64,000 nucleotides of DNA from Tolypeutes matacus. Lineage: Eukaryota; Chordata; Mammalia; Cingulata; Chlamyphoridae. Shown piece after piece: positions 55,350 to 64,000 of the stretch. Made by a program: the position numbers and the translations under genes. The notes under the pieces were generated by a model. It searched no databases, was not told the origin of the DNA, and saw nothing but the letters and a program-made list of their open reading frames with translations. Position 1 is the stretch's first letter. The number at the start of each line of letters is the position of its first letter. The DNA lies in contig JAKSZT010054305.1 of assembly GCA_026826555.1 (NCBI GenBank), forward strand, positions 880,297 to 944,296, written 5' to 3'.

Positions 55350-55865
55350 AGTCCAAAATTTTTTTTCTTTTAATTTTTCTTTTTATTTTTCTTTTATTAG
55401 AGAAGCTGTAGGTGTACAGAAAAATCAGGCAGAAAATATAGAGTTCCCACATTCCCCCCTCGCACACACAGCTTTCCCTATTATTAACACTTTGCAGTAG
55501 TGTGGTAACTTTGTTATAATTGATGAAAGAATATTAGTATAATTGTACTGTTAACTACAGTCCTTGATCTACATTAGGGTTCACTGTATTGTACAGTCCT
55601 ATGTTTTTTTAATTTGTATTCTAATAATAAATATACAACCTAAAATTTCCCCCTCTTAGCCACACATTTATAATTCAGTTCTGTTAATTACACTCACGTT
55701 GTCGTGCCACCATCACCACCATCCATTACCAAAACATTCCCATCACCCAAACCAGAAACTCTGTACTAACAGAGCATGAACTCCCCACTCCCCACCCCAC
55801 CCTGGCTCCTGGCTACCTGTATTCTAGTTTCTGGATTTTGACATTTTATTTGCCAAGCTGCAAAT
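55350..55865 (-). repeat. L1 3'-end fragment, antisense
   Basis: A T-rich start is followed by 'cagaaaatatagagttcccac', 'gtattgtacagtcctatg', 'tacaacctaaaatttcccc', 'caccatcaccaccatccattacc' and 'agaaactctgtac'. This is the well-known antisense L1M 3' UTR order. Confidence 0.8.
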
Positions 55866-56384
55866 TTCTCCAAGTCCAAAACCAGGTGGGCTTTCATGCA
55901 ACAGTGAAAGCCCCCTGATCCTCTAACTGGAAAAAATGAACCCCCAAACCCAAAATAAACAAGAAAAGTAATGTGCAGTGCTCCCCACACTGACATCATA
56001 GTCTCTCTGGGTGAGGCCTTGTGTGTTTGCCTGACTCCACTGGAGAAAATGTGTCATTCAGAGTCCACTAGCATTTTGCACCTGCCAGAAGCCCCCAGCA
56101 ACAGGCAGGTCTTCTGACACCCCTGACCAGTCCCTTGCTTCGGAGTAGTCACTTTCATGTAAATCAACTCTGTATATTCTCATATGGTTCCTTTGAGGCA
56201 AACTGGTCTGGGGTACATATGTCTAGTTGACATAGAAGCCCAGAGAACTAGTAGAATTTGCCTGCAGTTTCACATGTGGGTATGGCAGAACCAAGGCTAG
56301 ACTAAAAGCCAAGCCCTCTCCACCATCCGTCTCCCACTGCTGAAGGCAAGGAGTCAGGACTCAAGGCGGGGAAGCGGCAGGTAT

Positions 56385-56615
56385 TTTGCCAGTGTAGTAT
56401 GGCGGAAAGGACCCAGTTTGGAGACAGACAAACTAGGGCTCAAATCCCCTTTCTAGAAAGCAACCTTGGCCAATGCCTTGGGTTCTGTCAGCCTCTGTTT
56501 TCTCATCTTCTAGAAGCCTTTTAGGGCTGCTGATGTGGGGATTATATGAAACACATGCATGACAGGTGATACTCAGAGAAGGGGACAGTACATAATAAAT
56601 GTTTGTAACTTCCTA
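56385..56615 (+). repeat. MIR SINE
   Basis: A long sense MIR: 'gtgtagtatggcggaaaggacc', 'agggctcaaatcccc', 'ctctgttttctcatcttc', 'ggggattatatgaaacacatgcatg' and 'gtacataataaatg'. Confidence 0.65.
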
Positions 56616-57590
56616 GTTCTTCCAACTCTTAGGATAAGATATAGGAGTCTGACCATAGGGAAAGTTTAAGAGAACTCAGACATTAGAAATTTTGGATTGA
56701 TTATAAAGCTACACAAATAACATGGAAAATGTTATGACATCATGAGTGATCCAATGTAAAAGTTAATGTGCCATATAATTATAACTATGTTTAAAAAGCA
56801 CCTAACCATGTGAAAAAAAAAAAAAAAAAACTTGGAAGGAAATACATCAAAATATTAACACTGGTTGTTTGGGGTAGATGAAAACTAGTCAACTTGGTGT
56901 TTTTCTACTTGTCTTCATTTTCCAAATGTTCTTTAACGAGAAAGTCTGTATTACATAACATGATAGAAGAAGTTTTAAAAGTTCAGTGAGAAAAAAAAGG
57001 TGTTGCCCACCATGTGGGGCTGAGGGGAGAGTCTGAAACCGCATGTTGGGAGGGGGGTGGGGGAGGACGGAAGGTGCATTCTCAGGGGGTGGGGGAGGAA
57101 GCCCCTCAGTGTGATGATCAGAGGAAAAGATAACTCTCCTTCAGACAGGGTGGCTTGAGGCTGGTGGGAGCTTCCGAGTGGGTGAAGACTGGGGGAGGTG
57201 GAGAGTGTGGGCTCCTGGCTTTAAATAATTAGAATTAGTCACCCATTTTTACCAGTGAGGAAAATGGGGCCCTGGAATCTGGAAACTCTGTAAGATCCTT
57301 CCCAAGCTGGTTGAGAATGAGCTTTTGCCTCATGAGCTCAACGAGCAGGCAGAGGAAACCACTAGCACGTTAGGGTGGGAAGTTTCCTGCTACCTCAGAG
57401 GCCCACCACATGCTGCCCCCACTGTGTGGTTTGGGGCTTGGGAGGTGTGAGCACTGGGTGCTCAAACAGAGCAAAATTCAAGTAGAATTAGAAATGCCTG
57501 TGCCATTTCATGCAGGTATTCTCTCAATCAGGCAAATAGCTTGGCGATAGTGATATCTGCTATGATAGAGAGGTACGTGGTGCTATGAGA
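56616..57590. other. Downstream DNA without assigned features
   Basis: Unique sequence with an A-run near 56813-56830 and G-rich text at 57045-57100. No exon or RNA gene is recognised. Confidence 0.4.
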
Positions 57591-57960
57591 ACCTGTAGTC
57601 AGGGGATTTTCCTAGGATCAGGGAAGGCTTCTAGGAAGCCATGAAGATTGAGCTGAGGTCTAAAGATGAGTAGGAACTACTTACAAGAAGGGTGGAGGGT
57701 GAAAGTCCCTTTCTAGTCAAAGACCCTGTGGTAGAAGAGCCTAAAAGAAAGTCCTGTGACTAAAGTAGAAAGAGTTGTGCTTCTAAAGTTTCATTGGTTG
57801 AAGTGGGGCAAATAGATTGTAGGTCAAGGCTGGATGCAGGGAATCTAGTTAGGAGGTTATTACTGTGGCCAAGGGAAGAGGTGATAAAAGTTAGACAAGC
57901 ATGGTAGGATGGAGATGAAGAGGGAAGGATGGTTTAAAGAGCTACATGAGGGCTGAAGGG
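57590..57960 (-). repeat. Diverged L2-like sequence, antisense
   Basis: 'aggcttctaggaagccatgaagattgagctgaggtctaaagatgagtagg' and 'agttaggaggttattactgtggccaagggaagaggtg' follow antisense L2 order. Confidence 0.5.
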
Positions 57961-58659
57961 AATTCTGCCTCCAGTACTGTCTTGTGGGTATTTGCTGATC
58001 TGGAAGAGTGGGCTGGAAGGCTGACTTTTGCTTTGGATAGCATCTTAGGACTCAAGGGGCAAAAATTGGAGTCCAGGGCCTCCAAGTTAGATAACTAGTA
58101 AATCACTTGTCCCTTTGACCTGGGACTCCAAAAAGCTCACCCTAGGAGGAAGGGTGAACGAGAAGTATGCCAGTCTTTGCCAGCTCTAAGTCACCTGTGC
58201 AGCCAAGAAAATCTCAAACCCTGAAATTGCATTAAGGAAATCCAAGATTGCTAGGGCCCACAGGTATCTGGCAGAAGCAAACAAAGATCGCTTCTAGAAG
58301 AAAATAACATTTTTAGGTCTCAACTTTTTTCTACAAATAGTTTTTCATAAAACATCTCTATCACACAATCAGAGATAACCAGGCACAGGAGGAGGTAAGT
58401 TACCATGAGCATGAATCTCCTGGTGGGCAGAGTGTCACCCAGGCAAACTCCTTGGGATGCAACACAACCCTGTCTGTCTTATTTCATCCCCAGAAGGGGT
58501 AGAAAATAACTTCATATCTCCTTGGCTCATGTATTTGTAGACAAATTTTAAAGATGCTTTGAATTCTATTGCGCTATAATCCTAACCTTCCCCTTTATTG
58601 CCATCTATCAAGAAGTTGCCCAGCAAGGAAGAGAAAGTCTGCAACCAGAATGTTAGTAT

Positions 58660-58870
58660 CTATAATATTTAACATTTATTGAGTATTCACTATGTACCAA
58701 ACATTGTTCTAAATGTTTATTATATATGTGTAAATGTATATAGGCATGCATGCATATTTACCTGTGAATGTATATACATGAATATATAAGCCTATTTAAT
58801 CATCATAACCAATATAACCATTTTACAGACAAGATAACTGAGGCAAAAAGAAATTACCTTTTGTCTTGTT
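58660..58870 (-). repeat. MIR SINE, antisense
   Basis: 'taacatttattgagtattcactatgtaccaaacattgttctaaatg' and 'catcataaccaatataaccattttacagacaagataactgagg' mark an antisense MIR (possibly with an L2 tail at its left end). Confidence 0.6.
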
Positions 58871-58984
58871 GTTCGGTGTTCTTTGTTGTTGTTAGTCTAA
58901 CAAATGATACTGCTCTGGACATTCATTCTTTTTAAATAAATAGTTACATTCATTAAGTTTTCTAATTAGAAACATCATTTACTA

Positions 58985-59340
58985 TTTCAACAAACATCTA
59001 TTACCCACCTACAATGTGCTAGCCATGCTTCAAGACACTCACAGTCAAGTGGGAGAGAGAGGTATAAGAGGACACTGGAGAGAAGAATGGGTAAGGAAAG
59101 TGGGCTGTCGGTAAGACACATTAGATGGTGAAATTCTTTCCTCCTTGCCGTGTTAGATCCTGCACATGAGGCTGACACAGCCCCAGTGAGACAGCTTCCA
59201 GAAGGAGCAATCCGAGAGCCAGTCTGGAAGAACGCAAACGCGATAAGGCCAAGAAGAGATGAAGGAGAGGCGGAGAGGACAGACAAGATGAGAGGTGGGT
59301 TGGACAAGAGAGACCAGGGAGTTGAGAGGTGGCAGGAGTG
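58985..59340 (-). repeat. L2-like tail, antisense
   Basis: 'tatttcaacaaacatctattacccacctacaatgtgctagcc' is an antisense L2 tail. The rest to 59340 is diverged and weakly supported. Confidence 0.45.
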
Positions 59341-59344
59341 GGGA

Positions 59345-59775
59345 ATCGTATTCATTTCTTAGGGCTACGGTAACAAATTGTCACAGACTGCGAGGCTTGA
59401 GAAAAAAGAAATGTATTCTTGCAGAGTTCTGGAGGCCAGAATTCCAAAACTGAGGTGTCGGCAGGGCCTCACTCCCTCTGAAGGCTCCTGGTCTCCTGCA
59501 GGGGCTGGGGGGTCCGGGCAACCCTGGGCTTGCGGCAGCATGGCTCCGCCCCCTTCTTCACGTGGCTTCTCCTCTGTGTGCTCCGTGAGAATACTTGTCA
59601 TTGCATTTAGGGCCCAGGATGATCTCATCTAGACAGCCTTAACTTAAGCACATCTGCAAAGACCTTTTTTCCAAATAAGGTCACATACACAGGTCCCGGT
59701 TCCCGGAGGGCACATCTCTTTTGTTTGGGGAGGTGGGGTAGGAGGGTGGAGCGGGGCACCATTCAACCCATCACA
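59345..59775 (-). mobile_element. MLT1/MaLR-like LTR, antisense
   Basis: 'ttcatttcttagggctacggtaacaaattgtcacagactg', 'gttctggaggccagaattcc', 'ttcacgtggcttctcctctgtgtg', 'catctgcaaagacc', 'ccaaataaggtcacatacacagg' and 'attcaacccatcaca' are in the exact order of a common mammalian MaLR-type LTR read backwards. Confidence 0.75.
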
Positions 59776-60059
59776 GGGATCACGGCTTCCCCAAGAGCCT
59801 GGAGCCACTCACAGCTGCTGCTCTTACCCTTTGGGCAGAATGAAAAACAAGAGGTGGACTGGCTCTGAGCACCAGGAAATCAAATTAAAAGAATTTCCCA
59901 TTTAAAATGAGGAAAAGAAGGGGAAAAAAAAAAACACAACATCAACCACGACCCAGGCTCCCAACAGTGTTTAGTCTCTAATCTGCATTACTTTTGTCCC
60001 CCTGAAAATTGAGAGGAGACAGGAAGAGAGAGAGAAATGAACCAGCTCTAAGCATCCTA

Positions 60060-60240
60060 TATCTCTCCCTGATCCTATAACCATAAGCAAGGTATTTAGC
60101 ATCTCTGAACCTCAGTTTCTCCATCTATAAAATGTGGATAATAATTTCTCCCTCATAGTTACAGTGATATTAAAAGTAATCATACACATAAAGGCTTTAG
60201 CAGAGAGTCTATTATATAATAATCATTCAATAAAAGTTAC
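60060..60240 (+). repeat. MIR SINE
   Basis: 'aagcaaggtatttagcatctctgaacctcagtttctccatctataaaatgtggataataatttc' is an easily recognised MIR centre. It ends with 'aatcattcaataaaag'. Confidence 0.8.
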
Positions 60241-61275
60241 TTAGCAGTAAAGGAGACCATGGGTTAATTATATAGATTCCATTCAGAACTGAGTCTTGAG
60301 AACTTTAAGTATAAAGAGCAATTGAAGATCTGGGCACAATCAGATAATTAAAATGCTAGGCATGTGGTTGGCCAGCGCTCACAGACCATGTGAAACAGGT
60401 AATCCTGCCCTCTGTTTCATTCACTCACCCAGCCCTTCCAGAAGGTTTACCAGGTATAAGGCTCTGTCTAGTGGTGGGACAGGGAAGGGAACCCACAGTC
60501 CGGCCACAGAGCCCCAGATCTGAACCAGTCCTCAGATCTGCCTTCCAGCAAGTGCTGAGAGGCTCACAGACCAAAAGGACCCCCAGTTCCTCTACCCAAG
60601 GAGCAACCAGTTTTGTGGGAGATGCAGGCGCAGGTGGCAGAGGGCTTTACTCAGTAAGGATAACTGGGATGTGGAGTGCAGAAGGAAACGGGGTCAGTGG
60701 TTGAGCAAAAACAGTCATGGCTCAATCAGCATTGGGGGTGCAGATAGTAAAAGACTTTGAGAGGGAAAACAATGTTTTAGGGGAACCATTGGTTAAAGAT
60801 CAGGAGACTCTTTTTTTCCTTGCCAGGCCCTAAATTACTGAATAGGTTGTTCTAACAGGGTAATAAGTAAACTCCAAAAGCAGACATCAGTCAGAAGGCT
60901 TGTCTCCACAAAGCCCCTCCAGTTCGACAGGAGACATTCTTGAGCTGATTTCTCATCTTCTGTCAAGTAGCATCCCCTTCCTTAAACCGTCTCACTATCT
61001 GAGCACCCTACCCCATCACCGTCTTAGGTGGGAAAGACAGCAAGATTTTCCTTGGGCAAGCTTGGTGGAAACAATCTTGGGGCTGCTCCCCCTTTTTCCA
61101 TCCCCACCCCAGCCCAGGAAAGTATGCTATCACCAGAATCAAAGATCATTTCAATTAAACAGAATGCCAGGCGATAGCAATTCTATTCAGTAGAGTTTTT
61201 AGATAAATCATTTTCCTACTGACACCTCACTCATCTTGCAAGTCCTGCTCTGTTGAGACTGTCGTGACTTTACTA
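60241..61275. other. Downstream DNA without assigned features
   Basis: Unique sequence. No LY9 signal-peptide exon is recognised here, although LY9 is the next gene on this strand in human. Confidence 0.4.
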
Positions 61276-61503
61276 CAGGCATGCCTCAGATATTTTGCAG
61301 ATGCTGTTCCAGACCACTGCAATAAAGAGAATATCACAATAAAGTCACATGAAGTTTTTGGTTTTTCAGTGCATATAAAAGTTATGTTTACACTTTACTG
61401 TAGTCTATTAAGTGTGCAATAGTATTCTATCTACAGAATCAATGTACATACCTGAATTTAAAATACTTTATTGCTTAAAAAATGCTAACCATCACGTGAG
61501 CCT

Positions 61504-62990
61504 TTAGCAAGTCATAATTTTTTTGCTGGTAGAAGGTCTTGCCTCAATGCTGATGGCTGCTAACTGGCCAGTTTGGTAGTTGTTGAGGTTGGAGTGGCTG
61601 TGGCAATTTCTTAAAACAAGACAATAAAGTTTGTCATGCTGATCGACTCTTCCTTTCACAACAAAGTTCTCTGTAGTATGTGATTCTGTTTGATAGCATT
61701 TTAGCCACAGTAGAACTTCTTTCAAAATGGGGTCAGTCCTCTCAAATCCTGCTGCTGCTTTAGCCACTAAGTTTATGGAATATTCTAAATCCTTTGTTGT
61801 CATCTTCACCCAGAGTAGATTCCATCTCAAGAAATCACTTTTTTTGCTCATCCCCACAAGAAGAACTCCTCATCCATTTAAGTTTTATCATGTGATTGCA
61901 GTAATTCAGTCACATCTTCAGGCTCCACTTATAATTCTAGTTCTCTTGCTATTTCCACCACATCTGTAGTTACTTTCTCCACTGAAGTCTTGACCCCCTA
62001 AAAGTCATCCATGAGGATTGGAATCAACTTCTTCCAAACTCTTATGAATGTTGTTTTTACCTCCTTCCATGAATCACTTATGTTCTTAATGACATCTAGA
62101 ATGGAGACTCTTTTCTAGAAGGTTCCATCAGAGGAATCACTTTCTATGACAGCTATACCCTTATGAGACATATTTCTTAAATAACAAGACTTGAAAGTAG
62201 AAATGACTCCTTGATCCATGGGCCACAGAATGGATGTTGTGTTAGCAGGCATGAAAACAGCCTTAATTTCGGACGCCTCCATCAGAGCTCTTGGGTAACC
62301 AGATGCGTTGTCAATGAGCAGTATATTTTGAAAGGAGTCCTTTTTTTTTTTTTCCCTGAGAAGTGTCTCAACAATGGGCTTAAAATATTCCATAAACCAG
62401 GTTGTAAACAGACATGCTGTCATCCAGATTTTGTTGTTTCATTTGTAGAGAACAGGCAGAATAGATTTAGCATAATTTTTAAGGGCCCTAGGATTTTTGG
62501 AATGGTAAATGAACAGTGGCTTCAACTTAAAGTCACCATCTGCATCAGCCCCTAGCAAGAGAGTCAGCCTGTCCTTTGACGCTTCGAAGCCCAAGCATTG
62601 ACTTCTCCTCTCTAGCTGGAAAGTCCTAGATATATCTTCTTCCAGTACAAAGCTGTTTCATCTACACTGAAAGTCTGTTGTTTAGTGTGGCCACCTTCCT
62701 CGGTCATCTTCGCTAGAGCTTCTGTAAACTTGTGGCAGCTTCTACATCAGCACTTGCGGCTTCGCCTTACACTTTTGTGTTGTGGAGAGACGGCCTCTTT
62801 CCTTGAGCCTCATGAACCAACCTTTGCTGGCCTCAAACTCTTCTTCTGCAGCTTCCTCACGTCTCGCAGGCGTCAGAGAATTGAAGACAGTTACGGCCTT
62901 GCTCTGGATTAGGCTTTGGATTAAGGGAATGTTGTGGCTGGTTTGATCTTCTATCCAGACCACTAACACTTCCTCCATATCATCAATAAG
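61504..62990 (-). pseudogene. Tigger1 transposase pseudogene
   Basis: Read from right to left, 62990-62740 holds the CENP-B-like DNA-binding part ([18 protein letters not shown], then [10 protein letters not shown]). 62423-62115 holds the DDE catalytic core part (ILLIDNASGYPRAL with the central Asp, FMPANTTSILWPMDQGVIS). 61857-61504 holds the C-terminal part. The pieces are in different frames with stops between, and the first catalytic region is hard to follow. The enzyme normally cuts and pastes the element at TA sites; this copy cannot do so. Confidence 0.85.
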
Positions 62991-63427
62991 ACCTGCTTTG
63001 TTTTCTTATCATTCATATGTTCGCTGGAGTAGTGCGTTTAGTTTCCTTCAATAGCTTTTCCTTTGCATTCACAACTTGACTAACTGTTTGGCAAGAGGCC
63101 TCACTTTTAGCCTAGCTCAGCTTTCCATGTGCCTTCCTCACTAAGCTTAATAATTTCTAACTTTTGATTTAAAGTGAGAGATGTGCAACTCTTCCTTTCA
63201 CTTGAACACTTAGAGGCCATTGGAGGGTATTCATTTGCCTAATTTCAATTTTGTTGTGTTTCAGGGAATAGAGAGGCCTGAGGAGAGGGAAATAGACAGG
63301 GAATGATGGTTGTTTGGAGTAGTCAGAACACACTACATTTATCGATAGTTAAGCTCACCATTTTATGTGAGTGTGGTTCATTGCGCCCCAAAACAATTAC
63401 AGTAGTAACATCAAAGACCACTGATCA

Positions 63428-63452
63428 AAAAAATAAATAAATAAAAACTAAA
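63428..63452 (+). repeat. Tail-only retroposon insert
   Basis: Twenty-five A/T-rich bases with TAAA units are bounded by two copies of AAAGACCACTGATCA (63413-63427 and 63453-63467) inside the Tigger1. This looks like an insertion that kept only the 3' tail of a SINE, with its target-site duplication. Confidence 0.6.
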
Positions 63453-63689
63453 AAAGACCACTGATCACTTAACAGATAAAATAATAACAGATAAAATAAT
63501 AATGAAAAAGTTTGAAATATTACAAGAATTACCAAAATGTGACACAGAGACACAAAGCAAGCACATGCTGTTAGAAAAATGGTGTTGATAGGCTTACTCA
63601 ATGCAGAGTGCCAAAAACCTTCAATTTGAAAAAAAAAAAAAAAACAACATCTGCGAAGCACAATAAAACAAGTTATGCTGGTAGTCTGA

Positions 63690-63860
63690 ACTGAACTCAT
63701 AGACACACAGAATTTCTGAGGTGAAAGAAACTTTAAGGATCACCTAGTCCAACCCCCTAACTTCACAGATGAGAAATCAGAGATGGGAGACCCAGATAGA
63801 GAGAATAAGGAAAGCCAGATCATAATGCAACTTATTGGCAAAATCGGATTTTCCAAGTCA
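63690..63860 (-). repeat. MIR-like ancient SINE
   Basis: 'ttctgaggtgaaagaaactttaaggatcacctagtccaaccccctaacttcacagatgag' is the common 'associated with MIR/MIR3' form in antisense order. The subfamily is uncertain. Confidence 0.45.
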
Positions 63861-64000
63861 CACAGCAAGCTCTGGGTCAGCTCACTGCTGCCCCCTCCTG
63901 GCTCCAGCTGACAAATCATGCACAAATTTGGCCAATTTAGTCAATTTTTTTTCAATAACTTATAAAACCTTTTAAAACACCTGCTTTTTCAGATTCATGA

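Larger units (their letters stand above)
61276..63681 (-). mobile_element. Tigger1 (pogo/Tc1-mariner) DNA transposon, decayed
   Basis: The left end begins CAGGCATGCCTCAGATATTTTG and the right end finishes CAAGTTATGCTG, matching degraded Tigger1 terminal inverted repeats. TA lies just outside the left end. At 2.4 kb it is close to the full length of Tigger1. The transposase gene is read on the minus strand but is broken by stops and frameshifts. A 25 bp A-rich insert interrupts it at 63428-63452. It lies between SLAMF7 and the expected LY9 position. Confidence 0.9.

Noticed and set aside
62742..62978. Tigger1-derived frame considered as a domesticated transposase gene
   Set aside because: The frame is short, separated by stops from the catalytic part, and lies within recognisable terminal repeats; a plain decayed transposon.
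60241..64000. Search for LY9 exon 1 downstream of SLAMF7
   Set aside because: No signal-peptide exon or Ig exon like LY9 was found; the gene probably lies beyond the right edge.

Overview
The window is nuclear DNA of a placental mammal, almost certainly a xenarthran and most likely an armadillo such as Dasypus. The evidence is at least thirteen copies of a tRNA-derived SINE with the DAS layout (A box, B box and a TAAA-rich tail) and several LTR-like families I associate with armadillo and sloth genomes. Beneath these lie MIR, L2, L1, MaLR-like and Tigger1 repeats shared by placental mammals. There are two 100-base assembly gaps (3804-3903 and 35139-35238).

Two genes of the SLAM immune-receptor cluster are present, head to head as in human 1q23. 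CD48 (SLAMF2) is on the minus strand. Exon 2 (Ig V domain, 184-495) and exon 1 (signal peptide, 9088-9169) are inside the window, and the rest lies beyond position 1. SLAMF7 (CRACC/CS1) is complete on the plus strand in seven exons, 38584-52781, giving a joined CDS of 1032 bp (343 codons plus stop) with intact splice dinucleotides and phases. LY9, expected next on the plus strand, is not reached.

Layout: 1-9169 is CD48 exons and a repeat-filled 8.6 kb intron. 9170-38583 is the intergenic interval with a decayed near-full-length L1 (12240-17535), a class I ERV 5' fragment (20180-21732), a chain of LTR and L2 pieces, and inverted L1 blocks around the second gap. 38584-54170 is SLAMF7 with a probable 1.4 kb 3' UTR. 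54170-64000 is downstream DNA with a DAS SINE and a retroposed U1 snRNA at one target site, an antisense L1 3' end, and a broken Tigger1 transposon.

CD48 (GPI-linked ligand of CD2 and CD244) and SLAMF7 (homophilic receptor that signals through EAT-2 in NK and plasma cells) are surface partners of the same adhesion and signalling family. Their common regulatory interval is the 29.4 kb between the two start codons. The main biological observation is in the SLAMF7 tail: the central ITSM tyrosine has become Asp, and the second tyrosine motif reads IVYSTV rather than the T-x-Y form. I found no evidence of a wholly new biological system; the other notable items are small retroposition and assembly events.
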